From Prochlorococcus sp. AG-402-L23 (GTDB taxonomy: Bacteria > Cyanobacteriota > Cyanobacteriia > PCC-6307 > Cyanobiaceae): a DNA stretch of 39,114 nt. The translations under genes and the position numbers were made by a program. This document shows positions 13,812-21,820 of this stretch, in pieces (within the stretch, counting starts at the first letter, position 1; every line of letters begins with the position of its first letter). The notes beneath the pieces are model-generated. The model did not search any database. It worked only from the letters and a program-made list of their open reading frames with translations, and had not been told where the DNA came from. The stretch covers positions 1 through 39,114 of the forward strand of contig QCIO01000013.1 in NCBI GenBank assembly GCA_003216635.1. The letters are read 5' to 3'.

Positions 13812-13949
13812 TTACATCATCTCGTAGCTATCAAATTTAGTTTTTAACTTTGCTGCTTTATGAATTAAAGCAACCGCTTCTTTTCTTCCAGTAGCATTAT
13901 TAGCTTGGAGTATAAGGTCAGCATATTTTTTTACAATTTTCTTTTTCAT
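13812..13949 (-). CDS. 45-residue basic helical protein upstream of the operon
   Basis: ATG at 13947-13949 opens MKKKIVKKYADLILQANNAT and ends with TKFDSYEMM and TAA at 13812-13814. The motif ANNATGRKEAVALIHKAAKL forms an amphipathic helical hairpin. It lies immediately upstream of the promoter-like element that drives the secreted-protein operon, in the same direction. Small basic proteins of this kind can bind nucleic acid. I recall similar short proteins in picocyanobacterial islands but cannot name a family. Confidence 0.6.
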   Translation of the reverse strand: MKKKIVKKYADLILQANNATGRKEAVALIHKAAKLKTKFDSYEMM

Positions 13950-14188
13950 AGTTTAGATTAAATGAAGACCGTTTTTAAATCTGCCAGGAGTAGGAGATCT
14001 ACTGCTTGAGATAAGGAATCAACGGTAAAACCTCAGAGTCAACAAATTGGAACGGGTTAACTCGTAGAAGTTATTTATAAACAATCAACTAGATATTTGT
14101 AAGTATTTATTACTACATTGTTTTCAAATAAAGATACTGTCGGGTTCACAGTCCGACGAGTAAATACAGGTAAATAAGTTGGGAAATT

Positions 14189-14280
14189 CTTATGTCAACA
14201 AAATTAGAATTTCATATCAACCTTAAGGTGAGACTCAATAAGTTGACATAGATTTAATAGATGTCAACTCTTATGTCAAC
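14189..14280 (+). repeat. Cluster of TTATGTCAAC repeats near the island end
   Basis: CTTATGTCAAC occurs at 14189-14199 and 14270-14280, ATGTCAAC at 14261-14268 and the inverted GTTGACATA at 14242-14250. One further copy is at 5488-5498. A mixture of direct and inverted 8-11-bp repeats next to a tRNA fragment resembles arm-type binding sites of tyrosine recombinases or replication iterons. Which applies is unknown. Confidence 0.5.
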
Positions 14281-14326
14281 AAGGGATACAGTCTCATTGC
14301 TACCAGTAGATTTAAGCCAAATACCT

Positions 14327-14379
14327 TTGGGCTCATAACCCGAAGGTCGGAAGTTCAAATCTCCCCCCCCCCGCCACCA
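14327..14379 (+). pseudogene. 3' half of tRNA-Met(CAT), decayed, with CCA end
   Basis: TTGGGCTCATAACCCGAAGG gives an intact anticodon arm with CAT, then GGAAGTTCAAATCT as T-arm and CCGCCACCA as the 3' end. The 5' half (acceptor strand and D-arm) is absent. The T-stem 3' strand carries a mismatch, and a run of ten C has replaced the normal acceptor sequence. A non-functional fragment that keeps its own terminator is what remains of a tRNA gene after an element inserts into it. Confidence 0.8.
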
Positions 14380-14384
14380 TTTGT

Positions 14385-14409
14385 AAGCAGCTTCACAGCT
14401 GCTTTTTTT
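14385..14409 (+). terminator. Rho-independent terminator after the tRNA-Met fragment
   Basis: AGCAGCT (14386-14392), loop TCAC, AGCTGCT (14397-14403) form a perfect 7-bp stem extended by an A-T pair and followed by a seven-base T-run. It probably was the terminator of the original tRNA-Met gene. Confidence 0.85.
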
Positions 14410-14753
14410 AGTCTTTGCAATAGTTACAACACTTATAAAAATATAGTAGAACTGAAGTTTTTTATATCGTACTAAAATGAGCTAAATAGATATTATTTGA
14501 GATCCTTTTGAATAGAGAATTTAAAGTCAACTCTAACTATTAGACCAATAATGATAAATAATATTCCAATGTATGAGTTCAAAGAATGATCCAAAATATT
14601 AAATTAATTTTCTAACTGAATTTTAGCTCACAAATCATTTCTATTAAATATGCCAATAACAAAGAATTTAAAAAATCTGAATTTTAGCAATTTTTATATT
14701 GAATAAGTAATTTAATAAAGTAGAGTTACATGTATCTAATTTAGAAAAATTAT

Positions 14754-14900
14754 ATGCAGAATTTACTACAGCGTGATTTAGGTTCAAGCTTGTTATCAGT
14801 AGCTGTCATTTTAGGTTGGTTAGGACTGTTTTTTGTATTCTTGAGAGTATTAACAATTTCAATAAAAAGAATCCTTGAAGCAATTTTCAAAAATTCCTAA
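14754..14900 (+). CDS. 48-residue single-pass membrane protein
   Basis: ATG at 14754 opens MQNLLQRDLGSSLLSVAVIL and runs to TAA at 14898-14900. One membrane helix spans about residues 11-34 (SLLSVAVILGWLGLFFVFLRVL), followed by a short basic tail. It is the first likely core gene after the island. Short single-helix proteins are common in Prochlorococcus. Family not recognised. Confidence 0.55.
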   Translation: MQNLLQRDLGSSLLSVAVILGWLGLFFVFLRVLTISIKRILEAIFKNS

Positions 14901-14970
14901 TTATTGAAATAAATCAATAATTCTGAATTAATCGCATAATCCCTATATCACTAAGTATAATAACCTAAAA

Positions 14971-15360
14971 ATGTCAATTCTAGATAAGGTTAAGATAGGA
15001 ACATCTGTTCAAATTAACTTAGGCCTATCAAAGGATAGGCTTACCAAAGAAACTATTGATGCAATAAATGTTTCTTCATTAGGTAAGATAAGTGATTTCA
15101 GAATAACTGATGGTAAAGGTATTGGAGTTATCTTGCTATTATCTAATGGAAAAGAGCAATGGTTTTTTGAGGATGAAATTGATCTTCTGGACGAAAATGG
15201 TAACGTAATTAAAAAAAATAATAATAAAAAAGAGAATAGTAATTTAATATTTGATTTTTTTAAAGGATTAAATTATGAAAATAAAAATAAGGTGAGCGAG
15301 TTACTTAATCCAATTAACTTTTTTATCTGGGTGGTTGTATCGTTCAAAGATAATTTTTAA
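14971..15360 (+). CDS. DUF2862 domain protein with C-terminal hydrophobic segment
   Basis: The 129-residue product has the DUF2862 signature in its first 75 residues: a beta-rich domain with LGKISDFRITDGKGIGVILL and the ending EQWFFEDEIDLLD. This family is found mainly in cyanobacteria and its biochemical role is unknown. A Lys/Asn-rich linker and a C-terminal segment (LLNPINFFIWVVVSFKD) follow, which is hydrophobic and may bind a membrane. It lies upstream of the ABC exporter on the same strand, 77 bp apart. Confidence 0.8.
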   Translation: MSILDKVKIGTSVQINLGLSKDRLTKETIDAINVSSLGKISDFRITDGKGIGVILLLSNGKEQWFFEDEIDLLDENGNVIKKNNNKKENSNLIFDFFKGLNYENKNKVSELLNPINFFIWVVVSFKDNF

Positions 15361-15437
15361 TTCGTTAAAAAATTTTCTAAAATAAAAATAATATAACAAT
15401 TTTTTTAAATATAAAATTTCAGTAATTAAAAATTTAA

Positions 15438-16433
15438 ATGGTACAAAATATTATAGATGTAAGAAATTTATCTAAGTCATTTGATATTTCTTCAAAAGAA
15501 CCTGGCTTAAATGGGACAATAAAACATTTTTTTAACAGACAAACAAAAAGTTTAAAAGTTATAAAAGATATAAGTTTTGAAATTAAAGAAGGGGAAATAG
15601 TAGGTTTTCTAGGTGCTAATGGAGCTGGTAAAACAACAATATTAAAAATGCTTTGTGGCTTAATTTATCCAAGTGAAGGTTCGATTTTGGTTTCAGGCCA
15701 CTTACCTTTCAGGAGAAAAGAAAATTTCCTAAAGAATATCACCTTAATAATGGGACAAAAGCAACAGCTTATTTGGGATCTTCCGCCAATTGAATCATTC
15801 TATTTGAATGCATCAATATATGACTTAGAAAAGTTCGAAGCTAAAAAGAGAATTAAAAAACTATCAGAAATGCTTGAAATTGATGAAGAGCTATTCATAC
15901 CTGTTAGAAAACTTTCACTAGGTCAGCGTATGAAGTCAGAATTACTAGCAGCTTTGATACATGAACCAAATATTCTATTTTTAGACGAGCCGACACTTGG
16001 ATTAGATATTAATGCACAGAGAAATTTAAGAAAATTCCTTCAAAAATATAATAAGGAAACTAATGCAACAATATGCCTTACCAGTCATTACATGAAAGAT
16101 ATTACATCGCTATGTAAGAGAGTTATATGTGTGCACGAAGGGGCGATATCATATGATGGAAAACTTAACTTATTATTAAAAAAACTATCTCCTGTTAAAG
16201 AAATATTATTAGTTTGTCGTTCCGAAAAAGATGCAACCAAATTAGAAAGTTCCGGTTTTACTGTTAAAAATAAAATTAAAAATGAAATCACTTTAAAAAT
16301 TGAAAACAACTCTATTACCTCTTCACTAAAGACTATCCTAAATAATTTTGATATTGAAGACCTTTTTATAAATGAACCACCTATAGATGAAATTATTGGG
16401 AAGGTATTAATCAAAAAAGATTATGATATCTAA
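15438..16433 (+). CDS. ABC-2 type exporter, ATP-binding subunit
   Basis: This 331-residue ATPase has Walker A GANGAGKT (59-66), signature LSLGQRM (159-165), Walker B ILFLDEPT (179-186) and the H-loop His (H217). The N-terminal extension with SKEPGL and the two downstream DUF990-type permeases place it with the ABC-2 exporters annotated as daunorubicin- or viologen-type. A C-terminal domain of about 100 residues follows the ATPase core. It powers export of an unknown substrate across the inner membrane. Its end overlaps the first permease gene by 11 bp. Confidence 0.9.
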   Translation: MVQNIIDVRNLSKSFDISSKEPGLNGTIKHFFNRQTKSLKVIKDISFEIKEGEIVGFLGANGAGKTTILKMLCGLIYPSEGSILVSGHLPFRRKENFLKNITLIMGQKQQLIWDLPPIESFYLNASIYDLEKFEAKKRIKKLSEMLEIDEELFIPVRKLSLGQRMKSELLAALIHEPNILFLDEPTLGLDINAQRNLRKFLQKYNKETNATICLTSHYMKDITSLCKRVICVHEGAISYDGKLNLLLKKLSPVKEILLVCRSEKDATKLESSGFTVKNKIKNEITLKIENNSITSSLKTILNNFDIEDLFINEPPIDEIIGKVLIKKDYDI

Positions 16434-17217
16434 TTTGATTAACCGTAAAATATTCACCTTATTAAAAGTCCAATATTCAAACATGTTGGAATATAGGGTA
16501 GAAATTGCATTATGGGCAATTTCAGGGATTATTCCCTTTTTCATGTTAAATATTTGGACAAACAATAATCTAAATGAATCCATAAACATAAGTGATGTTA
16601 TGCTTTCAAGGTATTTCTTATGTGCTTTTTTTGTAAGACAGTTTTCTGTAGTTTGGGTTGTATTTAGCTTTGAAGAGGATTCTCTTATGGGGAAAGTATC
16701 TCCGTATTTAATCCAACCTTTAAATCCATTTTTCAGATATTTTGCACAACATCTTGCTGAACAAATAACAAGATTTCCTTTCGCACTAATAATTGCATTT
16801 TTCTTTTTTATTTTTAATCAAGAGAGTATATGGATTCCAAATTTAGGTATTTTACTTTTATCGATAGTATCTACTTTCTTATCCTTCTTGATTCAATTTT
16901 TAATTCAGTCAATAGTTGCATGTTTATGTTTCTGGACAGAGAAAGCATCATCGTTAGAAAGATTGTTATTTATTCCAACTTTATTTCTCTCAGGTCTTTT
17001 AGCTCCAGTAGTTTCATTTCCCGCATATGTTAAATCTTGGGTTTATTTAACTCCTTTTCCATATCTAATTGATTTCCCTGCGAACCTACTATCAGGTAAT
17101 GAAACAAATATTAGTGGAGGCTTAAGTATGCAAATTCTATGGATTTTTTTACTTTTCCCATTATTTAAAAAAATCTGGTCTGAAGGAACGAAAAAATATA
17201 CAGCTATGGGGTCATGA
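16423..17217 (+). CDS. ABC-2 type exporter permease 1
   Basis: The 264-residue product has six predicted hydrophobic segments and the ABC-2 family_6 (DUF990) layout, with the central FLSGLLAPVVSFPAYVKSWV stretch shared by these permeases. It overlaps the ATPase gene (11 bp) and the second permease gene (4 bp, ATGA), so the three are translated in a coupled way. It forms a heterodimeric channel with permease 2. Substrate unknown. Confidence 0.85.
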   Translation: MISNLINRKIFTLLKVQYSNMLEYRVEIALWAISGIIPFFMLNIWTNNNLNESINISDVMLSRYFLCAFFVRQFSVVWVVFSFEEDSLMGKVSPYLIQPLNPFFRYFAQHLAEQITRFPFALIIAFFFFIFNQESIWIPNLGILLLSIVSTFLSFLIQFLIQSIVACLCFWTEKASSLERLLFIPTLFLSGLLAPVVSFPAYVKSWVYLTPFPYLIDFPANLLSGNETNISGGLSMQILWIFLLFPLFKKIWSEGTKKYTAMGS

Positions 17218-18008
17218 ATTTTAAAAAATATCTAAAAGTTTATAAAAAATTCTTACATACTTCTTTAGCTTCTGAATTGGAGTATAAGACAAATATATTA
17301 GTTGATTTAATTACTGCAATCTTAAGTTTAATAGGGAGTATTTTTCTATTATCTATTTTCTTTCAAAATAATGGATATATTGGAGGGTGGAAATTTGAAC
17401 AGGCACTAATAATTCAAGGTATTTATACAATTTTGAATGGAATAACAAATACATGGTTCAATCCTAATCTTACAGAAATAGTTAAACATATAAGAGAAGG
17501 AACATTAGACTTCGTACTTTTAAAACCTATTGATAGTCAATTCTTTATTTCATTAAAAAAAATAAATCCATCTGGATTTTTAGAAATAATTCTTGGATTT
17601 TTCTTGTTGTTATTCTGCATAAGAATTAATCAAATAAATTTTAATTTAAGTTTTCTAACCTTATCCTTGATTACGATAAGCTGCTCGATTTGTATTTTAT
17701 ATAGCCTATGGTTTTTTATCTCTACTACTACTATTTGGTTTGTTAAGACTTGGAATGCAATAGAAGTATTAAGATCATTCCTTTATATTGGAAGATTTCC
17801 TCTAAATTCATTTTCATTTTCTTTAAGAATATTTTTTAGTATTTTCATTCCTATTGCTTTTATAACTACAATTCCTTCTGAAGCTTTTCTAGGACTTTCT
17901 CAATTGTGGAAAATATTGCTTGAAGTTATTGTCGCTACAGTATTTCTTATAACTTCAAGAAAGTTCTGGTTATTTGCATTAAAATTCTATTCATCAGCAT
18001 CTAGCTGA
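17214..18008 (+). CDS. ABC-2 type exporter permease 2
   Basis: Also 264 residues with six hydrophobic segments. The stretch LTEIVKHIREGTLDFVLLKP is the conserved cytoplasmic loop of DUF990 permeases (typically REGTLDFVLLKPV). It completes the three-gene exporter operon. The end converges with the minus-strand gene at 18012 with almost no spacer. Confidence 0.88.
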   Translation: MNFKKYLKVYKKFLHTSLASELEYKTNILVDLITAILSLIGSIFLLSIFFQNNGYIGGWKFEQALIIQGIYTILNGITNTWFNPNLTEIVKHIREGTLDFVLLKPIDSQFFISLKKINPSGFLEIILGFFLLLFCIRINQINFNLSFLTLSLITISCSICILYSLWFFISTTTIWFVKTWNAIEVLRSFLYIGRFPLNSFSFSLRIFFSIFIPIAFITTIPSEAFLGLSQLWKILLEVIVATVFLITSRKFWLFALKFYSSASS

Positions 18009-18011
18009 CTA

Positions 18012-18278
18012 TTATTTAATAACCTCTCTGCAAAATTCCCAAATATGTTGTTTACTTTTGAGATTAGAAAGACTAGATAATTTCTTAAAATGAAGTTTAG
18101 ATTTTTCTACAGATAAAAGCCTACAATTATATTCAATTTTATGATTTCTAGATATGATTCCTAATTTGAGGGCAACATCACTAAGGATAACTATTAAAGT
18201 GAGAGAAAAAACTATACCGAAAAATTGTGAAAATGATTTTGAATAATTTTCTTTTTCAGTTTTTAATTCAAACTTCAT
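18012..18278 (-). CDS. Small single-pass membrane protein, unknown
   Basis: The 88-residue product has one membrane helix (about residues 18-42, FFGIVFSLTLIVILSDVALKL) and a basic C-terminal region ending IWEFCREVIK. Its ATG shares a base with the stop of the preceding gene (TAATG), so it is coupled to it. Not recognised. Confidence 0.65.
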   Translation of the reverse strand: MKFELKTEKENYSKSFSQFFGIVFSLTLIVILSDVALKLGIISRNHKIEYNCRLLSVEKSKLHFKKLSSLSNLKSKQHIWEFCREVIK

Positions 18279-18505
18279 TATTTAACTATATGCTGAGGGC
18301 ACTTAATTGCAGCAATAGCAACAGCCGCAACTTTAAAATTTTCTGACTTCTCAATAACCTTTTTAACCTCTAATGGACCAAATTTATTACTTGCATCACT
18401 GTAGGAAAGAAGTAAAGATTTATAGTTATCATGACCTAGGTTTCTATACTCACAGAAATTATCCCCAACATAATTCAAAAGAGTTAATAAAGTTAATTCA
18501 ATCAT
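18278..18505 (-). CDS. Small conserved hypothetical protein
   Basis: The 75-residue product starts MIELTLLTLLNYVGDNFCEY and ends AVAIAAIKCPQHIVK. The hydrophobic start could be a signal or the first helix of a small domain; the C-terminal CPQH end resembles small cyanobacterial proteins of unknown function that carry a Cys near the end. Overlaps the downstream gene by one base. Confidence 0.6.
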   Translation of the reverse strand: MIELTLLTLLNYVGDNFCEYRNLGHDNYKSLLLSYSDASNKFGPLEVKKVIEKSENFKVAAVAIAAIKCPQHIVK

Positions 18506-18672
18506 TAAAGCTTTTTACTAGCAAAGTTCTTACGAATGATACTGTGCAGGATATTTTTAACAAGTAAAATTACCAAAAACATTTGAAATTATAAAATAAG
18601 ATTTTTACTCATAAACTGTAAAATTAAAAAATTATTTCAGAATTTCTAAATATAAATATAAGAAAATCATTA

Positions 18673-18799
18673 AAGCACTATCTGTAGTGTCTTAACTTGA
18701 TTAAATCTGCACTACACATAGGGGGTTGCATTTTTTAAGAAATTGGTTTAAAAATAAGATTCCCCATCACCCGGCCCCACATATGTGTGGCCTTTTTTT
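18673..18799 (+). ncRNA. Putative small RNA ending in a strong terminator
   Basis: No plus-strand gene precedes the terminator at 18773-18799, yet the region has RNA-like structure: a hairpin CACTA-TCTG-TAGTG (18676-18689), a second complementary site CACTAC (about 18710), a GGGGG run and an unstructured CCCCATCACCC stretch before the terminator. The promoter was not identified. The identity of the RNA is unknown. Confidence 0.4.
18773..18799 (+). terminator. Rho-independent terminator
   Basis: GGCC-C-CACAT pairs with ATGTG-T-GGCC with one mismatch, followed by seven T. On the minus strand no T-run follows, so it acts only on plus-strand transcription. Confidence 0.8.
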
Positions 18800-18960
18800 A
18801 TGGTTTTTAAAATAAGTTCTCACTAAGTGTATTATTTTATAAAACGAGTTATTCATTAGCCCCTTTCATACCGAATAAAGATTATAGTTAATTTATTTTT
18901 TTAACTAATAAACCTGCTTTAGACTTTTCAACAACAATCGTACCGCTATTTTCAATTAAT

Positions 18961-19773
18961 TTATAAAAAACTTTTTATGGATTTAATTAATAAGCTAATA
19001 CCAACCAAAATACAGACTGTTATGAAAGTTTTCTTAATTAGAATATTCCCATTTAATTTTGACAGGTGAGCCCCTAAATATCCTCCTGTAAAGGAACCAA
19101 TTATTAATACTATCAATATGTTTGATGGAACAGATCCTATTCTTGCCAAAAAAACTGCTCCGACAAAATTCCAAAAAATCCCAACAGTAAAGAATGTCAT
19201 ACTTATAGCTCGAAGAAAATCCATTTCAAAAGTTTTTATTAAAAGTATTGTTACAAGCAATCCAGTTCCTGAAGAAATAGAACCATTCAAGATCCCTATA
19301 AGGAAAATAAAAATTAAAAATCTAATTTCATGAAATAAATTAAGCTTATTTTTACCTGATGACAAACCCAAATCTGGTTTAAGGAATGAGTAAAAAGCCA
19401 AAAATATAGAAATTATTCCTAAAATTAAGTACAGATACTTTTCTGATATAAATTCAACTATAAAAGACCCTAAAATAACTCCTGGCAAACCAAAAATTAA
19501 AATTTGCCAAGCAACACTTATATCATTACCTAAGGATTTGTAATTTCTTAAAGAACCCCCTATTCCTAGTGCTACTGTTGCTAATTTATGACTAGCTAGA
19601 GCCTGATAATAAGGAACACCAGATAAAATCAATGCTGGCAATTGTAGTAATCCTGCTCCTCCTCCAGAAATTGCTGAGAACGTATTAGAAAAAAAGGATA
19701 TCAAAAAGATATAAATACTTTTAAATAAAGAATGATCAAAACTTCCTAATAATATTGTTAATAGATAAAGCAT
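18961..19773 (-). CDS. TauE/SafE family permease
   Basis: The 270-residue protein has eight hydrophobic segments and two glycine-rich repeat motifs, SAISGGGAGLLQLPALILSG in the N-terminal half and GSISSGTGLLVTILLIK in the C-terminal half, as in the TauE/SafE (DUF81) family. Members are thought to export or import sulfite, sulfoacetate or other organosulfur anions. The exact substrate is not known. It stands alone on the minus strand. Confidence 0.88.
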   Translation of the reverse strand: MLYLLTILLGSFDHSLFKSIYIFLISFFSNTFSAISGGGAGLLQLPALILSGVPYYQALASHKLATVALGIGGSLRNYKSLGNDISVAWQILIFGLPGVILGSFIVEFISEKYLYLILGIISIFLAFYSFLKPDLGLSSGKNKLNLFHEIRFLIFIFLIGILNGSISSGTGLLVTILLIKTFEMDFLRAISMTFFTVGIFWNFVGAVFLARIGSVPSNILIVLIIGSFTGGYLGAHLSKLNGNILIKKTFITVCILVGISLLIKSIKSFL

Positions 19774-19913
19774 TTACTATAGTTATATATTGCTAGTAAA
19801 AATTAAATATAATTATTTTCATAAGAAGCACATAACTTTTAAAGTCTCATTTTATCCTTTTTCAATCGAAGGTTAAAAAAAACTGTTATTATCAAAAAAT
19901 TATCAAGAATATT

Positions 19914-20255
19914 ATGCATAAACAAGATGCAATTTACCTTGATCAGTTTTGTCCCAAGATAAGTAATAAAAATTGGAGAAAGTCACTTAATAAACTTACT
20001 AAGTATAAATGTATTTATTGCGGTAAACCATCAGAATCGCTTGACCACCTTCACCCAATGTCAAAAGGGGGGATAAGTAGTACAAGTAATTGCGTCCCAT
20101 GTTGTTTGTCATGTAATGGAAAGAAATCAGATTCAGAAGTTCTTAGTTGGTACAGAAAACAAAGTTTCTATGATCCACGAAGGGCTATGGCGATACGAGC
20201 ATGGTTTAATGATGATTTAAAACTAGCGTCAGTTCTTTTGAACTACTTAAATTAA
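19914..20255 (+). CDS. HNH endonuclease
   Basis: The 113-residue product carries a zinc-binding HNH nuclease domain: CIYC (C33, C36), DHLHP (D44, H45, H47), N59 in TSNC and the CLSCNGKK segment with the second Cys pair. The C-terminal YDPRRAMAIRAWFND extension is typical of stand-alone cyanobacterial HNH proteins. Such proteins may act in restriction, repair or as former homing nucleases. It is isolated, with no methylase nearby. Confidence 0.88.
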   Translation: MHKQDAIYLDQFCPKISNKNWRKSLNKLTKYKCIYCGKPSESLDHLHPMSKGGISSTSNCVPCCLSCNGKKSDSEVLSWYRKQSFYDPRRAMAIRAWFNDDLKLASVLLNYLN

Positions 20256-20347
20256 ACAATGAAATGATAAATTAATTGACCTTCGAAAAAATATTATTAT
20301 ATTTGGTTGAATAGAATCTTCCTATTTTGGTAAATAATGAATATTTT

Positions 20348-20539
20348 TTAAATTATTCTTTTTCTTTCTGTATTTATTTTATAACTGAAAATCGCAATAT
20401 TTGAATAATCATCTTTCCACATTATTGGCGAATCTATAACCTTTCTCTCTGGAGACTTTACTGAAAAAATCAATCCAAATATAAAAAGGATAGTAATCAA
20501 AATTAAAGTCAATACTAATTTGTCTGAAATATTATTCAT
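20348..20539 (-). CDS. Small single-pass membrane protein, unknown
   Basis: The 63-residue product has one N-terminal membrane helix (about residues 8-28, LVLTLILITILFIFGLIFSV) followed by a basic stretch (KSPERKVIDSP). It ends 9 bp after the upstream gene's stop on the same strand. No family recognised. Confidence 0.5.
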   Translation of the reverse strand: MNNISDKLVLTLILITILFIFGLIFSVKSPERKVIDSPIMWKDDYSNIAIFSYKINTERKRII

Positions 20540-20548
20540 TCACTTAAT

Positions 20549-20953
20549 CTATCTTGAAAATTTTTTGTCGGGAGTAGTTTTTTCGTAAATTTCTAGAAAA
20601 TAAGATTTAAAATAATCAACTCCCTCTTTTCCAATTAATCCAAATGACCATCCACAATCATTAACTACTTGCAATGAAATTTGATTTGCTAAGTCACTTT
20701 TCTCAATCCATTTTTTTTGTGGATTGTAAGAGAAAGATATAATGTTTTCAGTTTTTACAATAGCTGATTTCATTGCTTCATCTTTAGAAAAACCATTTTG
20801 AATAGCATTGCAATATTTCTTAGAGAAATTATTAGAGATCCTATCTTGTAGCAAACTAACACTAGGGTCAGACGTATCAAAAGCTAAAACTATTGCAGAA
20901 TTTAATTGAAAAATTATAAATAAAATTAAGCCAAAAAAGAATTTTAACAACAA
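20549..20953 (-). CDS. Secreted or periplasmic protein, unknown
   Basis: The 134-residue precursor begins with a signal peptide (MLLKFFFGLILFIIFQLNSA, with likely cleavage near IVLAFD). The mature part is a helical, charged domain with two Cys (KKYCNAIQ, VNDCGWSF) and the ending YEKTTPDKKFSR. The spacing suggests a disulfide. It resembles secreted small proteins of unknown function in Prochlorococcus. Confidence 0.65.
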   Translation of the reverse strand: MLLKFFFGLILFIIFQLNSAIVLAFDTSDPSVSLLQDRISNNFSKKYCNAIQNGFSKDEAMKSAIVKTENIISFSYNPQKKWIEKSDLANQISLQVVNDCGWSFGLIGKEGVDYFKSYFLEIYEKTTPDKKFSR

Positions 20954-21023
20954 CTATTAATCAATACTATATAAGTATTATAATAGTATTTTAATATTGT
21001 TTTTTCAATTAAATCTGATAATT

Positions 21024-21095
21024 ATGAAAAGTAAATTAAATTTCAATTTATTAAAAATTATAAGTATTGCGATAAGTTCAGTAATAATAGTCTGA
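21024..21095 (+). CDS. Possible 23-residue hydrophobic peptide
   Basis: ATG at 21024 opens MKSKLNFNLLKIISIAISSV and ends at TGA 21093-21095. It has the shape of a signal sequence cut off by a stop, eight bases before the start of the next gene. It may be the leader of a decayed secreted gene or a chance ORF. Confidence 0.25.
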   Translation: MKSKLNFNLLKIISIAISSVIIV

Positions 21096-21114
21096 GGTTT
21101 ATTTGACTACTTAT

Positions 21115-21336
21115 ATGTACGAATCATTGATGACATTGCTATTTTTTCCTGATTGGACAAATGGGCTACCTTCAGATTTCTTAATTCTTCATTTTTTTGT
21201 TGGAGCTGTAATTTTTCCATTCAACATGATTCATGCCAAAGCAAGAAAAATTGACACTCAAAACCCACAGGAAGCAGCTAATGGCTATAAAAATTCAGAC
21301 AATGCTACATTTTTTGGATACGAAGAAATCAATTAG
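21115..21336 (+). CDS. Small membrane protein, unknown
   Basis: From ATG 21115 the product has 73 residues (MYESLMTLLFFPDWTNGLPS); an in-frame TTG at 21103 would add four residues. One hydrophobic segment (about residues 21-38, SDFLILHFFVGAVIFPFNM) is followed by a polar tail. The mix of hydrophobic core and short polar tail is common among conserved small membrane proteins of picocyanobacteria. No family recognised. Confidence 0.55.
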   Translation: MYESLMTLLFFPDWTNGLPSDFLILHFFVGAVIFPFNMIHAKARKIDTQNPQEAANGYKNSDNATFFGYEEIN

Positions 21337-21371
21337 ATTTCCATAAATTTTTTTAAGGAATTAGATTTTTA

Positions 21372-21596
21372 ATGATAATTTCCCTAAATACAGCTTTAGA
21401 TCTCAAAATTTTTAGCCCCAGTGAACCGATAGGAATATTGATTATTTTTTTAGGATTAATATTTACTGGTATTATTTTCTACATTATTTATGCAGTAAGT
21501 ACTAATAAAGAATCACTAGAAGATAAAAAAATAAGAACCAAAAAGGAATATTTGCAAAAGGAGAAAATAGGAAAATTATTTCCTAAGAAAAAATAA
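21372..21596 (+). CDS. Small single-pass membrane protein, unknown
   Basis: The 74-residue product has one membrane segment (about residues 20-43, IGILIIFLGLIFTGIIFYII) and a long Lys-rich tail (KKIRTKKEYLQKEKIGKLFP). It follows the preceding membrane gene on the same strand by 35 bp. Unknown function. Confidence 0.6.
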   Translation: MIISLNTALDLKIFSPSEPIGILIIFLGLIFTGIIFYIIYAVSTNKESLEDKKIRTKKEYLQKEKIGKLFPKKK

Positions 21597-21820
21597 ATTT
21601 TATTGTTTTATTACTACAAAGGTAATTATTAATATTATTAATAATTAAATCAGTAGGATCCAAAAACATAAGTTTTAGCTCTCTTAAATCAAACATTTTC
21701 TAAAAACTTTATAATAACAACTAATTTTTTTTTACGAGGAGTTTATATTGTTAATTGCAAAGCAAAATTATTTTCATATCTAGCAAAAAATGTTAAAAAT
21801 GGGAAAAATAATTTTAAATT

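Larger units (their letters stand above)
4606..14409. mobile_element. Accessory island with T7-type RNA polymerase, bounded by tRNA fragments
   Basis: The region carries tRNA-Pro and tRNA-Leu-like fragments at its left, and TTATGTCAAC repeats plus a tRNA-Met 3' fragment at its right. It is visibly less AT-rich than the rest, and most genes are unknown or phage-like. No integrase, capsid or terminase gene is present. The right boundary (14379-14409) is well supported. If the native intact tRNA-Met lies upstream of the window, the island would also include the surface-protein gene, which shares the promoter-like repeat. Confidence 0.55.
13950..14753. other. Island end and junction with core genome
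   Basis: From left: AT-rich sequence without ORF (13950-14140), a hairpin GTCGG/CCGAC near 14139-14157, the TTATGTCAAC repeats, the tRNA-Met fragment and the terminator. From 14410 to 14753 the sequence becomes very AT-rich like the core genome, and I see no gene in it. Confidence 0.5.
18506..18960. other. Intergenic region holding the putative small RNA
   Basis: Apart from the RNA candidate and its terminator, 18506-18672 is AT-rich without structure. From 18800 to 18960 there is no supported gene; a short minus-strand frame (18888-18960) is mentioned under rejected items. Confidence 0.45.

Noticed and set aside
14137-14160. GGGTTCACAGTCC as a tRNA T-arm
   Set aside because: The stem and loop size fit a T-arm, but neither an acceptor strand nor CCA follows. 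A simple hairpin is enough.
4606-14409. Complete prophage
   Set aside because: A T7-type polymerase is present, but no capsid, portal, tail, terminase, lysis or DNA polymerase gene is seen. The region is better described as an island or satellite.
18888-18960. Minus-strand frame ending GTIVVEKSKAGLLVKKIN after the TauE/SafE gene
   Set aside because: It is out of frame with the permease and has no start codon. It is too short to support even as a remnant.
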